Source: a bacterium (GTDB lineage Bacteria > Zhuqueibacterota > Zhuqueibacteria > Oleimicrobiales > Geothermoviventaceae). Taken from it: DNA of 64,000 bases. Position 1 is the first letter of the stretch, and every line of letters starts with the position of its first letter. Shown piece by piece: positions 53,621 through 63,870 of the stretch. The DNA lies in assembly GCA_028275345.1 (NCBI GenBank), contig JAPWUV010000005.1, positions 62,001 to 126,000 on the forward strand, given 5' to 3'. Both the position numbers and the translations under genes were made by a program. The notes below the pieces were generated by a model. The model was not told the DNA's origin. It was given only the letters and a program-made list of their open reading frames with translations, and searched no databases.

Positions 53621-53677
53621 GATTTTAATCGGTCGCCACGGAAAAAACAAGACCCGCTTCTTCGGCTGGCGCCTACG

Positions 53678-54652
53678 TCAGCCCAGGGCAATGCCTCTCG
53701 CTTCCTCGTAGGCCGCCAGAACGTTCTCCAGCGGGATCTCCGGAGATACGGAGTGGGAAGTGCAAAGGATCAGCCCGCCGTCCTTCCCAAGCTGTTCCAC
53801 CTTGGAGCGGGCCATTTGACGGGCCTGGTCGGCGTCCACTTGGGACAAGAGGCGGACGTCGAGCCCACCGTAGAAGCAGAGGCGCTGGCCGTACTTTCGC
53901 CGGACGGCGAGCTGATCCATTCCGGCTGTTTCCTGCAGGGGATGGATCACGCGAATGCCGATTCGCACCAGCTCCTCGAGGACCGGCTCGATGTAGCCGT
54001 CGCTGTGCAGTGCCACCGGGAGGCCGCGGCGGAGCGCCGCTTCCGCAATGCGGGCCACGGCCGGCCGGACCAAATCCATCCAGTCCCGAGGACTGAATAG
54101 CATGGTCTGGTTCTGGCCCCAATCGTCGGAGATCAAGATGATGTCCACGCCGAGATCGATCATGTTGCTCGCGACCCGATGCGACCACTCCCCCAGCCGC
54201 CGCATGAACTCGGCCACCTTTTCGCGGTTCAGGGCCATCTCCATTAAGGCGCTTTCCGTGCCCAAGAAACCTTGCAGCGCCTCGTACGGCCCCACCACCC
54301 AACCGATCACGGCTCGACCTCGCTGTCTGCCGTGCTCCTCCACGCTCTCCACGATGCCGCGAGGATAGCGGACTTCCTTGTGGGCTTGCGTGTACAGGAG
54401 GCGGTCGTCGGGATCCAGGAACTCCGTATCCAGGACCTCGTCGATGGTTTGCCACTGGCGGTCGGGTGGCTTTGGCATCGAGGAAAAGGCCATGAAAGCA
54501 TCGGTGCCAAGTGCGTCGAGGAAGGCGTCGATCCCCCCGTAGCGTTCCTCCAGCATGCGTTCCCACACCTCGTCGATGATCCAGATATCGAGAGGCACAC
54601 GATCCGGCTTCTCAAACCGGATCGCACGAAGGACGCGTTCACGCGAGGTCAT
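53678..54652 (-). CDS. Uroporphyrinogen decarboxylase-family (URO-D) protein
   Basis: 324 residues from the ATG at 54652 (GGAGAAGG upstream). The TIM-barrel pattern of the URO-D superfamily is present: SRERVLRAIRFEKPDRVPLDIW, ISDDWGQNQTMLFSPRDWMDLVRPAV, LHSDGYIEPVLEELVRIGIRVIHPLQ and LCFYGGLDVRLLSQVDA. This superfamily includes HemE and cobamide-dependent methyltransferases (MtaA, CmuA). The HSDG motif differs from the H-x-C zinc motif of the methyltransferases, and no other haem gene is nearby, so I do not call it hemE. It may use a substrate not yet known. Confidence 0.82.
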   Translation of the reverse strand: MTSRERVLRAIRFEKPDRVPLDIWIIDEVWERMLEERYGGIDAFLDALGTDAFMAFSSMPKPPDRQWQTIDEVLDTEFLDPDDRLLYTQAHKEVRYPRGIVESVEEHGRQRGRAVIGWVVGPYEALQGFLGTESALMEMALNREKVAEFMRRLGEWSHRVASNMIDLGVDIILISDDWGQNQTMLFSPRDWMDLVRPAVARIAEAALRRGLPVALHSDGYIEPVLEELVRIGIRVIHPLQETAGMDQLAVRRKYGQRLCFYGGLDVRLLSQVDADQARQMARSKVEQLGKDGGLILCTSHSVSPEIPLENVLAAYEEARGIALG

Positions 54653-54710
54653 CACCCTTCTCCTGTTCAGTCCAAAAAGGAGATTCTTCTCTGGGATCGC
54701 CGGAAATGAA

Positions 54711-54735
54711 TCGGGGCAGAACGAGTCTGCCCCGA
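54711..54735 (-). terminator. Terminator-like hairpin after pgk
   Basis: Perfect 10-bp stem TCGGGGCAGA/TCTGCCCCGA with a five-base loop, 28 bp beyond the pgk stop. Only a weak T-rich tail (TTCATTT) follows. Confidence 0.6.
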
Positions 54736-54763
54736 GGGATGACCAACCCTGTGTCGGTAGTGG

Positions 54764-55960
54764 CTATTTATCGGTCAGAGCCGCCACCCCGGGCAGGGTG
54801 AGGCCGGCAAGGAACTCGAGGGAAGCGCCTCCGCCCGTGGACACATGGGAAACTTCCTCTTCGAGTCCCGCTTTGGCGATTGCCGCTGCGGAGTCACCGC
54901 CACCCACCACCGTGGTGGCCCCTTTCTTTGTGGCTTCGGCGAGAGCCTGCGCAATGGCGATGGTTCCCTTCGCGAAGGGATCCTTCTCAAAGATGCCCAT
55001 GGGCCCATTCCAGACGATGGTTTTGGCACCGAGGATCTTCTCCCGGAAACGAGCGATGGTCTTCGGCCCGATGTCCACACCGATCCAGCCTTCGGGGACG
55101 TTCTCGTCGGGGGTCACTTTGGTCTCGGCCGTTTCGGAGATCTCGGTGGCGACCACGTTGTCCAGCGGCAGGATCAATTCCACGCCACGGGCTTTGGCGT
55201 CGGCCATCACCTGTTTGGCCACCTCGATTCGGTCTTCTTCCAACAGGGACTTGCCGATGGAGTAGCCCTTGGCCTTAAAGAAGGTGTAGGCCATGCCTCC
55301 GCCGATGAGCAGGACGTCGACCTTCGGCAGCAGATTTTGGATGACGTCGATCTTGCCGCTGATCTTCGCCCCGCCCATGATGGCCACGTACGGCCGTTCC
55401 GGTTCCCCGACCGCCTTTCCCAGGTATTCCAGCTCTTTCTGCATGAGGTAGCCGGCGGCACAGACCTTGAAGTACTTGGTCACGCCCTCGGTGGAGGCGT
55501 GGGCCCGGTGGGCCGTGCCGAAGGCATCGTTCACGTAGACATCCCCGAGCCGGGCCAGCTGCTCGGCGAAGGCCGGGTCATTGGCCTCCTCCTCCCCATG
55601 GAAGCGCAAGTTTTCGAGGAGGAGCACTTCTCCCGGCTTCAACTCCCGGGCCATTTTCTCCACCTCCGGCCCGATGCAGTCCGGCGCCATTTTGACCGGC
55701 TTGCCGAGCAGCTCGGAAAGCCGCTCAGCCACCGGCTTGAGGCTGTACTTCTCGTCGCGCTTGCCCTTTGGACGACCCAGGTGCGACATCAGCACGAGCG
55801 AGCCACCGGACTCCAGCACCTTCCTGATGCTGGGAAGAGCCGCGCGGATGCGCAGATCATCGGCTACCTTGCCATCGTCACCGATGGGCACATTGAAATC
55901 CACGCGCATGAGGACGCGCTTGCCGGAAACGTTGATGTCGTCCAATGTCAGCTTGGCCAT
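54764..55960 (-). CDS. pgk: Phosphoglycerate kinase
   Basis: 398 residues from the ATG at 55960, with AGGGAGGTG upstream. Motifs: [53 protein letters not shown], and the C-terminal GGGDSAAAI nucleotide loop. It transfers phosphate between 1,3-bisphosphoglycerate and ADP. The length is standard. It follows the malic enzyme gene by 107 bp and is followed by a stable hairpin. gap and tpi are not adjacent. Confidence 0.97.
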   Translation of the reverse strand: MAKLTLDDINVSGKRVLMRVDFNVPIGDDGKVADDLRIRAALPSIRKVLESGGSLVLMSHLGRPKGKRDEKYSLKPVAERLSELLGKPVKMAPDCIGPEVEKMARELKPGEVLLLENLRFHGEEEANDPAFAEQLARLGDVYVNDAFGTAHRAHASTEGVTKYFKVCAAGYLMQKELEYLGKAVGEPERPYVAIMGGAKISGKIDVIQNLLPKVDVLLIGGGMAYTFFKAKGYSIGKSLLEEDRIEVAKQVMADAKARGVELILPLDNVVATEISETAETKVTPDENVPEGWIGVDIGPKTIARFREKILGAKTIVWNGPMGIFEKDPFAKGTIAIAQALAEATKKGATTVVGGGDSAAAIAKAGLEEEVSHVSTGGGASLEFLAGLTLPGVAALTDK

Positions 55961-56067
55961 CGTTTCACCTCCCTGTCCTGCGTGGATGCATCGCTTGCAC
56001 CTCAAACCCCGAAAGTCCGAGCTCCATGGAGGATCAGTTTGCGCTCTCCTGCCGATGCTGCAGCTCG

Positions 56068-58350
56068 TCACGTGGAGGCGGCGATGCGCGCCTTCTCCAA
56101 TCGCTCCAAGTCCTGCGCATCGATCACGGCGATTGTGGCCATGTTCACGATCTCGTTCACATCGGACCCGCGCTGGAGCACATGGACCGATTTCCGCATG
56201 CCCATCAGGATGGGGCCGATGGCTTCGGCACCACCCAGCCGCATGAGGAGCTTGTAGGCGATGTTGCCCGACTGGAGATCGGGGAAGATGAGCACATTGG
56301 CTCCGCCCTTCACACGGCAGAAGGGGTAGGTTTCGTCCACGATCTCCGGCACGACGGCGGTATCGGCTTGCATCTCGCCATCGATGATGAGGCCTGGGGC
56401 TCGCTCGCGAGCGATCTGCACCGCGCGGGCCACCTTCTCGGCCAGAGGATGACGGGTGCTACCGAAGTTGGAGAAGGAAAGCATGGCCACCTTGGGCTCG
56501 ACGTCGAAGCGCCGGGCGGTTTCCGCTGAGAGGATGGCGATTTCGGCCAGTTCCTCCGCCGTAGGCTCGATGTTCACCGTGGTGTCAGCCAGGAACATGA
56601 CCTTGTCCTTCCACAGGAGGACGTACATTCCCGCCACGCGGTTGACCCCTTCGCGCATGCGGATGATCTGGAGGGCTGGCCGAATGGTGTCGGGATAGTG
56701 CATGGTGAGCCCGGCCACCACAGCGTCCGCGTCGCCCATGTGCACCATCATGGGCCCCATCACCCGGGGGAGGGTGAGCATCTCGCGGGCTTCGACTTTT
56801 GTCATGCCCTTGCGCTGCCGCATGCGCCAGAGCTCTTCCACGTACTCCTCGAAGCGCGGGTGCTTGGTCGGCTCCACGATCGTGGCGGTGCGGAGCTCGA
56901 GTCCGAGCTCTTCAATCTTCCGCTCGATGATCTCCTTGTTGCCGAGAAGGATCGGGTAGGCGATCTTCTCATCCTCGAGGATTTGGCTGGCGCGCAGGAT
57001 GCGGTCCTGTTCGCCTTCGGGGAAGGCGACGCGCTTCGGGTCCCGCTTGGCCTTGTTGATCATGAAGCGCATCACCTCGCGCCGCTTGCCGAGCCTCGCC
57101 TCCAACCTTTCGCGATACTCTCCGATATCGATGTGGAGGCGCGCTACGCCGGTCTTCATCGCCGCTTCCGCCACCGCAGGGGCTTCCCAGAGGAGCACGC
57201 GGGGGTCGAACGGCTTCGGGATGATGTATTCCGGGCCGAACTCCAGCCTTTCCAGATCGTACGCCCGACACACCGACTCGGGCACATCCTCCTTCGCCAG
57301 AGCGGCGAGAGCCTTGGCTGCTGCGATTTTCATCTCGTTGTTGATCGCCTTGGCGCGGACGTCCAAAGCTCCCCGGAAGATGAAGGGGAACCCGAGCACA
57401 TTGTTCACCTGATTCGGGTAATCGGAGCGGCCTGTAGCCATGATGAGATCGTCGCGCGCGGCCTTGGCATCCTCGTACCGGATCTCCGGATCCGGGTTGG
57501 CCATCGCGAAAACGATCGGCCGATCGGCCATGGAACGAACCATGTCCTGGGTGACGCAGTTGGCGACCGAGAGCCCGACGAAAACATCGGCCCCGACCAT
57601 GGCCTCTGCCAAGGTCCGGGCGTCCGTTTCCGCAGCAAAGCGCTCTTTGTAGGGATTCATCCCCTCCTTCCGGCCCTTGTAGATGACGCCCTTCGTGTCG
57701 CACATGATGATGTTTTCTCGCCGGGCCCCGAGGAGCACGTACATCTCAGCGCAGGCGATTCCCGCCGCGCCGGCGCCGTTGATCACGATCTTCACCTGCT
57801 CGATCTTCTTCCCCTGCAACTCCAGGGCATTCAGAAGCGCGGCGCCGGAGATGATGGCCGTCCCGTGCTGGTCGTCATGGAATACCGGGATGCTGAGCGT
57901 CTGCTTCAACGTCTCTTCGATGTAGAAGCATTCGGGCGCCTTGATGTCTTCCAGATTGATCCCGCCGAAGGTTGGCTCCAGAAGCTGACAGACGCGGATC
58001 ACATCGTCCGGGTCCTTCGAGTTCACCTCGATGTCGAAGACGTCGATGTCGGCGAAGCGCTTGAACAGTACCCCCTTTCCTTCCATCACGGGCTTTCCGG
58101 CAAGCGGACCGATGTCACCCAGACCGAGGACGGCCGTTCCATTGGAGACCACGGCCACGAGGTTCCCTTTCGCCGTGTACTCGAAGACGAGATCCGGATC
58201 GCGCGCGATCTCGCGGCAGGGTTCCGCAACTCCCGGCGTGTACGCCAGAGAAAGGTCCCTTTGCGTCAGGCAGGGCTTGCTGGGAATGACTTCCAGCTTC
58301 CCGCGGCGACCACGCCGATGGTACTCCAGAGCCTCTTCTTTGCGAATCAT
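56068..58350 (-). CDS. maeB: NADP-type malic enzyme fused to a phosphotransacetylase-like domain
   Basis: 760 residues. The N-terminal malic enzyme (about 1-420) has [55 protein letters not shown] and the Rossmann motif [14 protein letters not shown]. The C-terminal part (about 430-760) is phosphotransacetylase-like ([60 protein letters not shown]). In this fusion family the second domain usually regulates through acetyl-CoA rather than catalysing. It converts malate to pyruvate and CO2. ATG with GGAGAAG upstream. Confidence 0.95.
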   Translation of the reverse strand: MIRKEEALEYHRRGRRGKLEVIPSKPCLTQRDLSLAYTPGVAEPCREIARDPDLVFEYTAKGNLVAVVSNGTAVLGLGDIGPLAGKPVMEGKGVLFKRFADIDVFDIEVNSKDPDDVIRVCQLLEPTFGGINLEDIKAPECFYIEETLKQTLSIPVFHDDQHGTAIISGAALLNALELQGKKIEQVKIVINGAGAAGIACAEMYVLLGARRENIIMCDTKGVIYKGRKEGMNPYKERFAAETDARTLAEAMVGADVFVGLSVANCVTQDMVRSMADRPIVFAMANPDPEIRYEDAKAARDDLIMATGRSDYPNQVNNVLGFPFIFRGALDVRAKAINNEMKIAAAKALAALAKEDVPESVCRAYDLERLEFGPEYIIPKPFDPRVLLWEAPAVAEAAMKTGVARLHIDIGEYRERLEARLGKRREVMRFMINKAKRDPKRVAFPEGEQDRILRASQILEDEKIAYPILLGNKEIIERKIEELGLELRTATIVEPTKHPRFEEYVEELWRMRQRKGMTKVEAREMLTLPRVMGPMMVHMGDADAVVAGLTMHYPDTIRPALQIIRMREGVNRVAGMYVLLWKDKVMFLADTTVNIEPTAEELAEIAILSAETARRFDVEPKVAMLSFSNFGSTRHPLAEKVARAVQIARERAPGLIIDGEMQADTAVVPEIVDETYPFCRVKGGANVLIFPDLQSGNIAYKLLMRLGGAEAIGPILMGMRKSVHVLQRGSDVNEIVNMATIAVIDAQDLERLEKARIAAST

Positions 58351-58671
58351 GACGGCTTCTCCAAGTTCGTGGCACTGCCCATTGACCGAGGGTTACGCTC
58401 GCCCACAGCTGGCCGCTCCTCCCGAAGCAGTCAGCCACTGGCGAAGCCAGGCTGATGTGGCGACCTCTCAACTCCCGTGGGACGCAACCCCGGTGATGAA
58501 GGCGGGCTACCCCCTCCCTCACCCAGACGGAGGTCTTGACGGCAGGACGAATCAGGAAAACCCTCTCTACTTCGACACTCCTCCTGCGCGCAGCAATTTA
58601 GGCGGCTTTGCCCACTCTTGCAACCACAATTTCCCCCGCTAGTAGGAACGGGCGAGCGGCGCTCGGATCCG
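58351..58671. other. Intergenic region (about 320 bp)
   Basis: It lies between the malic enzyme start and the multihaem cytochrome stop. I see no credible gene. A short inverted repeat GAGCGGCGCTC near 58650, just beyond the cytochrome stop, is too weak to call a terminator. Confidence 0.4.
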
Positions 58672-59955
58672 TCAGTCCGCTCGACGCTTGCGATCGACCT
58701 TCCGGATTTCGACGAGTAGAAGCGCGATCACGCCAACGATGAGGATCAGGAAACCGGCAAGGCCGATGCGGCGCTCCCGCAGCTCCCCCAACACCTGCAA
58801 GGCCTGAGCTTCGGCTTTGCGGCCGGAAACCAGCCCGAGCTTCACCTCCTCCACCACCCGGTCCGGGTCGAAGGTGTGCACGAGCGTGCGGGCCCGTTTC
58901 AGGAAGGTTGCGGCTTCCTGCAAAGCGAAGCGGACCTCTTCCACGAAGCCCCCAGCGCGATCCGCCCGACCAGCCAATCCGGCCACTTTCTCCGTCAGCG
59001 TCCGGAGGCTGTCCAAAGCGGACCGTATCTCATAGGCCGCTTGATAGCCCCGGGACCCACCCCGGTGGCAAGCCAAACACACCGCGCCCTCGCTCGTGCC
59101 CACCATCTCGTCCGAGGTCCTTCGCACCTCGTGATTCCCGTGGCAGAATTCGCACTCCGCAATCCCAAGCCGGGCGTACGCAGCCTTGTGCGGGCTCGCC
59201 TGGAAATACTCGTCATTGGCGGGGTGACACTGCCCGCACACCCGGCTGACATGGCTCACGCCCGGAGGTACGGCTCCGTGGTTCCCGTGGCAGTCGTTGC
59301 ATGTGGGAGCGCCCAGATCATTCCGTTCCAGTAAGGCCTCGGCGTGTACGCTACGGGACCATTGCTCCAGCTGGTCGGTGGGCAGATCGTAGCCGGACAT
59401 GTAGGCCCGATCGCCGTGACAGCGGCCGCAGGTCTCCGCAACCCGCGTTGGGTACACGGAGGATTCAGGGTCCGTCGCCGGCAGAATGCCATGCGCCTGA
59501 TGGCAACTGCTGCACACGGCCACTTTCGTGTCGCCGGACAGTAGCCTCTTTCCGTGGACGCTCGTGTAATACAGCCGCTCCTGATCCGTGGGAAGCCCCG
59601 GCTTCTCGTTGCGCATGTAGACGATGTCGGAATGGCAGCGGGCGCAGAGCTCGACGATCCTCCGACCGGCGGGAACCCCGATGTACCCTTTCCTCGGGTC
59701 CATGGCCTTCGCAGCGTCGCCGTCGAACCCAGCGCCAGGGTCACCTCCATGGCATGTCGCACAGCTCATTCCATGCCGCTTGTGGGCATCATTTCGGAAG
59801 CCAGCGACCGGCTTCGAGAGGGGATCCCCCAGCTGCTCGTGGCACCATTCGCAACTGCTCGCGCTCGCAGGCGTTCCCTCACCTCCCAGTTCTACCGCCA
59901 ACGCCCGGCTTGCCACGAGGGCTAACAAGAGGACCAATAGTCTTCGAATCCTCAC
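58672..59955 (-). CDS. Membrane-anchored nonahaem cytochrome c
   Basis: 427 residues from a GTG at 59955 (GGAGG five bases upstream); an ATG at 60030 that overlaps the cytochrome b stop is the alternative. A signal peptide (LLVLLLALVASRALA) is followed by nine CxxCH haem-binding motifs (CEWCH, CATCH, CARCH, CSSCH, CGRCH, CNDCH, CGQCH, CEFCH, CLACH), then a helical region, and a C-terminal membrane anchor (IGLAGFLILIVGVIALLLVEI). It lies directly downstream of the Rieske and cytochrome b genes, so it probably takes electrons from that quinol-oxidising complex in the periplasm. The final acceptor is unknown. Confidence 0.93.
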   Translation of the reverse strand: MRIRRLLVLLLALVASRALAVELGGEGTPASASSCEWCHEQLGDPLSKPVAGFRNDAHKRHGMSCATCHGGDPGAGFDGDAAKAMDPRKGYIGVPAGRRIVELCARCHSDIVYMRNEKPGLPTDQERLYYTSVHGKRLLSGDTKVAVCSSCHQAHGILPATDPESSVYPTRVAETCGRCHGDRAYMSGYDLPTDQLEQWSRSVHAEALLERNDLGAPTCNDCHGNHGAVPPGVSHVSRVCGQCHPANDEYFQASPHKAAYARLGIAECEFCHGNHEVRRTSDEMVGTSEGAVCLACHRGGSRGYQAAYEIRSALDSLRTLTEKVAGLAGRADRAGGFVEEVRFALQEAATFLKRARTLVHTFDPDRVVEEVKLGLVSGRKAEAQALQVLGELRERRIGLAGFLILIVGVIALLLVEIRKVDRKRRAD

Positions 59956-60026
59956 CCCTTCCTCCGAGGACTGGACTCTACGGCTCGCAATCCGGGTTAA
60001 CCCAACCCCGGCGTGTGGCTCCGAAG

Positions 60027-61118
60027 TCATTCGGTGGCGGGCCAAAATAGGCTCAATACGGTCATCGACAGCATGAAGGCAACTACGAGGATCCCAACGG
60101 CCGTAAAGATCGGGCTCGGCTGACCCTCGGAGCTCCGCCTGTCCAGGAAAGGGACGAGAAGCCAGAGCAACGCCGCGAGACCGAAGACGGAAACCGCCAC
60201 TGCCTCCCCTTCCCAGAACAAGATCCGAGCCGGCACGAGTTTGAGCGCCTGGAACATGAATAGGAAATACCACTCGGGCCGGATGCCTGGCGGAGCCGGC
60301 ACGAGCGGGTCAGCTTTGGTACCGAGCTCCCACGGACGGATCGCCGCAAGGGCTACCAACAGCCCAAACGCCGTCAACCAGCCCACCATGTCACGCAGGA
60401 GGAAATTCGGGAAGAAGGGCATCTCGCGCACACCTCGAGGATCCCTCTCAACGCTGGGGGGAATGCTCATCCCTTGGAGCTGAACCACCGCCAGGTGGAA
60501 GCCGAGCACAAGGACCATCAACGCCGGAAGAACGGTGACGTGGAAACCGAACAGTCGAGTGAGCGTCGCCCCCGTTACCTCCTCGCCACCCCGCAGGAAA
60601 CGCACGAGAAACCGGCCAATCACGGGCACAGCCCCTGCGATCTCCGTGCCCACCTTGGTGGCGAAATAGGCAAGCTCATTCCAAGGGAGGAGGTAGCCCG
60701 TGAAGCCGAATCCGAGCGCAAGGAACAACAAGAGCGCGCCCGAAACCCATGTCAGCTCCCGAGGCTTGCGGTAGGCTTTCAGGAAGAACGTGCTGAACAT
60801 GTGGATCATCAGGAAAGCGATCATCAGATTCGCCGACCAGGCGTGGAGCGAACGGATGAGCCAGCCGTATGGAACTTCCGTCATGATGTAGCGCACGCTC
60901 TCGAAGGCCTCTTCCGCGGAGGGACGGTAGTACAGAAGCAGCAAACACCCCGTCACCACCTGGATGCCGAAAAAGAACAGGGTCATCCCGCCCAGATAGT
61001 ACCAGAGGCTGTGCTTGTGGATCGGAACCGATTTCTTGATGAACAGGTCGACGATCGGTCCCGCTTTCCCGTAACGTTCCTCGAGCCAGGAGATCCAGCG
61101 GTGCGAGCCTCTGCCCAC
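60027..61118 (-). CDS. Cytochrome b (b6-type fused with subunit IV)
   Basis: 363 residues, eight or so membrane helices. The haem-b ligands are His92/His106 (13 residues between) and His193/His208 (14 between), the spacing of b6 rather than mitochondrial-type cytochrome b. The quinol-site motif PEWY is at 281-284. The Cys that binds the extra haem c(n) in plant, cyanobacterial and heliobacterial b6 is Tyr here (WYYLGG near residue 41). b6 and subunit IV are one chain, shortened after helix seven or eight. GTG start behind GGAGG. It is the core of the bc complex with the Rieske protein 61 bp upstream. Confidence 0.94.
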   Translation of the reverse strand: MGRGSHRWISWLEERYGKAGPIVDLFIKKSVPIHKHSLWYYLGGMTLFFFGIQVVTGCLLLLYYRPSAEEAFESVRYIMTEVPYGWLIRSLHAWSANLMIAFLMIHMFSTFFLKAYRKPRELTWVSGALLLFLALGFGFTGYLLPWNELAYFATKVGTEIAGAVPVIGRFLVRFLRGGEEVTGATLTRLFGFHVTVLPALMVLVLGFHLAVVQLQGMSIPPSVERDPRGVREMPFFPNFLLRDMVGWLTAFGLLVALAAIRPWELGTKADPLVPAPPGIRPEWYFLFMFQALKLVPARILFWEGEAVAVSVFGLAALLWLLVPFLDRRSSEGQPSPIFTAVGILVVAFMLSMTVLSLFWPATE

Positions 61119-61179
61119 CTCTTCGCCTCCTTCTCCTTACCCAGATCGAGTTGTCGTGCCGTCCCCTCGCACGCGGCGC

Positions 61180-61644
61180 TCACCCGCCGGTGGTCCGTCG
61201 CAAGATCACGATGTTTCGCTGGTCGTCAATGCGGACGTCGAACCGCTCCAGAGGCCTGGGGGGTGGACCCGCGATATTCCGACCCTCCAGATCGTAGTGT
61301 CCATTGTGGCAGGCGCACCAAATATGCCGAATGTCCGGTCTGTACTGGACGGTGCATTGGAGGTGCGTACAAATGGCAGAGAAGGCACGAACATCCCCGG
61401 CGGCCGTGCGGATGACGATGACCGGCTTGGAGCCGTAGCGCACGATCTTGCCGGTATTCGGAGCAAAGTCATCCAGGCTTCCGACGTTCAGACTCCCAAC
61501 CTCCGGCTCCGCGCCTTGGGGCGGCAGGACGTACCGCAGGATCGGATAGATGACGGCCCCCAGAAATGCAGCCACCCACCCGCCAACGACCCAGCGAAGC
61601 AGCTTTCTCCGGCTGAAGCCGCGTGCGCAATCCGTCGCCTCCAC
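61180..61644 (-). CDS. Rieske iron-sulfur protein
   Basis: 154 residues from a GTG at 61644 (GGGAGGG upstream; a TTG at 61665 is possible). An N-terminal twin-Arg-like segment (FSRRKLLRWVVGGWVAAFLGAVIY) forms the membrane anchor and likely Tat signal. The [2Fe-2S] motifs are CTHLQC and CACHNGHYD, with two Cys and two His ligands. It accepts an electron from quinol and passes it toward the multihaem cytochrome. It is the first gene of the Rieske-cytochrome b-cytochrome c operon. Confidence 0.95.
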   Translation of the reverse strand: MEATDCARGFSRRKLLRWVVGGWVAAFLGAVIYPILRYVLPPQGAEPEVGSLNVGSLDDFAPNTGKIVRYGSKPVIVIRTAAGDVRAFSAICTHLQCTVQYRPDIRHIWCACHNGHYDLEGRNIAGPPPRPLERFDVRIDDQRNIVILRRTTGG

Positions 61645-61692
61645 CTCGCCCTCCCGTGAGCACAACCGAATCCTGCATCTTTGGCTGTGCGA

Positions 61693-61720
61693 AACTTATG
61701 GCTTTCGGCGACGGAAGCAA
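61693..61720 (-). promoter_or_regulatory. Possible promoter of the Rieske-cytochrome operon
   Basis: TTGCTT at 61720-61715, a 16-bp spacer, TAAGTT at 61698-61693. About 40 bases of leader precede the Rieske start codon. Confidence 0.4.
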
Positions 61721-61910
61721 GGGGAAATTCACCGGGGAAGGTCACCGGCGGTGCCCGCCGAGGATGCGGGTTGCCCGCCGCTATTCCGCGGGAAAAACAC
61801 GAAAGCTGCCCCCTCTCACCTCACTGTCGGATCCCGCTCAAGCGGGGAGCCACTGCCCCCCGTTTGCCACCCTCCAACGGCGTCAACGCTGCAGCGCTTC
61901 TGGTCCAGGC

Positions 61911-63359
61911 TCACTTGGTCAGTTTCTTCAACACGGTCCGCATGGCCGGCACGGGAATCTCGCCGGCGAACTCCACAACCTCGACGTCCGCGAACCGCCG
62001 CAGGTCCTCTGCGATCGCGGCGCGATCCCCGATCACTACCAGGGCGAAGCGGTCTGGCCTAAGGAGTCCCTTGGCCGTTGCGGAGACGGCAGCCGTGGTC
62101 AGCCTGTCGATATCCTCCAGGAATCCCTGCGGTTGGGTGGGATCCATCTGATGCGCGTGCCAGGTCAGGATGGTCCGCGTGAGCTCATTGGGCGTAACCA
62201 TCTTCGCCAGTGTATTCAGTCGGATTCGCTTCTGAGCCAGGTTGAGCTCCTCGGCCGTCACCCCGTCCTCGGCGACGCGATTGAGCACCCGATTCACTTG
62301 GGTGACGAAGGCGGGGGTGTCCTTATCCCGGCAAGTGGCCTCAATGCGCAGGGTGTTCACGGCGCCGGGCTCCACTGTCGCCCGGACGTTGTAACAGCCG
62401 CGGAGGTTCGTTGCCAGCTCGCGGCAAAGCCGAGCCTCCGGTCCACCCGCGAGGATATTGGCCAGGACCAGCGTGGTCGCATACTCCGCGCTCCGCATCC
62501 CACCCGTAGCGCGAGCCAAGCACACATGGGTGAGGTTGCTCCCCGCACGATTGACCAAGCGAATCCTCATCTCCTCCGGCATGGCCGGTGTGGCAATGGT
62601 GGGCGCGGTCTTGTTCGCCTTGCGCCAGCCTCCCAAGTCGTTCTTCACGATCGCTGGTACGTCGATCCCCTGAACGTCCCCAACGACCGCAATCGCCGCG
62701 TTATTGGCCCCGTAATAGTCCCGATGGAAGGTTGCCAAGTCCTCCGGGGCGATGTTCTTCAGGCTGGCCTCCGTGCCCCAGGTTCCCGTGCCGTAGGGAT
62801 GGCCAACGAACAGGAAGTCGTGGAGGTTGCGATCGAGGACGTAGCCGATCTCGTTGCCCTTGCTTTCCAGCGTAACCAACGCCTGATCCCGCACGGCCTC
62901 AAGGGTCGCCTGAGTGAGACTCGGCGCCGTAATCGCCTGGCTCACCAGTCCCATGAGCTCCGGAATGTTGCTGGAAGGGAGCTCGAAGAGGAAAAGAGAC
63001 GCGTCGCGACTCACTTCGATCTCGAGCTGGCTGCAGATGAGATTCAGTCGGGAGGCGAAATCCTCTGGTTTGCCACTTGTGGGCCCTCGCATTATGGAGC
63101 TTGCCACTAGATGGGCCAGACCCGCCTTTCCCATGGGGTCACAGGCGCTCCCTGCTCCGATTAGGACGCCCACCGTGGCCATGCCGTTGTTGGTCACGTG
63201 GGAGGTGAAGATGGTGAGTCCATTTTCCAGAGTGGTCCGTTGAATCGTCGGGATCCAGGGAGTGGTCGAGACCGTCCCGCTCGGCGAGGTCCATGCCATC
63301 GACAGAAGGGCAGCGATGCACAGCATCGTCACTGGCCTTGTTTGGTTTCTCATGGCCAA
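61911..63359 (-). CDS. M16-family (insulinase-like) protein lacking the zinc site
   Basis: 482 residues with a signal peptide (MLCIAALLSMAWTSPSG). The M16 fold is visible: TLENGLTIFTSHVTNNGMATVGVLIGAGSACDP, a HPYGTGTWGTEASLKNIAPEDL segment, and the C-terminal M16 half. The zinc-binding HxxEH is replaced: residues 83-87 read HLVAS, so only the first His remains and both the catalytic Glu and second His are missing. It is therefore probably not a peptidase by itself; in many bacteria such a subunit pairs with an active one, as in mitochondrial processing peptidases, but none is adjacent here. Confidence 0.88.
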   Translation of the reverse strand: MAMRNQTRPVTMLCIAALLSMAWTSPSGTVSTTPWIPTIQRTTLENGLTIFTSHVTNNGMATVGVLIGAGSACDPMGKAGLAHLVASSIMRGPTSGKPEDFASRLNLICSQLEIEVSRDASLFLFELPSSNIPELMGLVSQAITAPSLTQATLEAVRDQALVTLESKGNEIGYVLDRNLHDFLFVGHPYGTGTWGTEASLKNIAPEDLATFHRDYYGANNAAIAVVGDVQGIDVPAIVKNDLGGWRKANKTAPTIATPAMPEEMRIRLVNRAGSNLTHVCLARATGGMRSAEYATTLVLANILAGGPEARLCRELATNLRGCYNVRATVEPGAVNTLRIEATCRDKDTPAFVTQVNRVLNRVAEDGVTAEELNLAQKRIRLNTLAKMVTPNELTRTILTWHAHQMDPTQPQGFLEDIDRLTTAAVSATAKGLLRPDRFALVVIGDRAAIAEDLRRFADVEVVEFAGEIPVPAMRTVLKKLTK

Positions 63360-63565
63360 CCTCCTGTTAGCTTCCCTCTCCCGTCGTCTCTGGCCGAGAT
63401 CGGTCAGAGCCCTTTCACTACAGCCAGACGCCGGTCCGAGGCGCTCTTCCTCAGCAGGCCAGTCCGATGGAAACTCCTCGCCGTTGGAGGGTGGCTTTGC
63501 CCCCTTTGTCGATTATTCGGCTCTCACCCCCTCACCTACGTTTTGGTCCGCCAGCTTTCGGTCTC

Positions 63566-63593
63566 AAAATATTTCGCAGTCAACCAATGTCAA
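63566..63593 (-). promoter_or_regulatory. Putative promoter of the M16-family gene
   Basis: TTGACA at 63593-63588, a 16-bp spacer, TATTTT at 63571-63566. The leader to the start at 63359 would be about 200 bases. Confidence 0.55.
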
Positions 63594-63599
63594 ATGAAA

Positions 63600-63611
63600 T
63601 GTGGGCCCACA
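63600..63611. promoter_or_regulatory. Palindrome just upstream of the -35 box
   Basis: TGTGGGCCCACA, a perfect 12-bp palindrome six bases upstream of the -35 element, in the place where an activator or repressor dimer could bind. Confidence 0.35.
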
Positions 63612-63870
63612 GTTGATACCGTCCCTAACCTTTGCATCCCATGGATCAACGAGCGGACGAGAACGCTACCAATAGGCCTCACTGAGCGACGCGCCCGCTT
63701 CCCCGCCTCGGCGCAAGCCCAGGCGGATGACAAAGTCGAGTCCTAAGAGCGCATTTCCGCCGCAGCCGGTCCCTCCTCACTCGCGGGAACTGCGTCACTG
63801 CCGCGGCGTTTATTGCGTGTCGGATATGAGTTGTAGGAGGAAACAATAGAACAAACGAGGGAGCGAGAAA

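Larger units (their letters stand above)
63360..63870. other. Intergenic region with promoter and palindrome
   Basis: About 510 bp between divergent genes. It contains an AT-richer core (about 63550-63620) with a minus-strand promoter and a 12-bp palindrome. No credible gene is seen. Confidence 0.5.
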
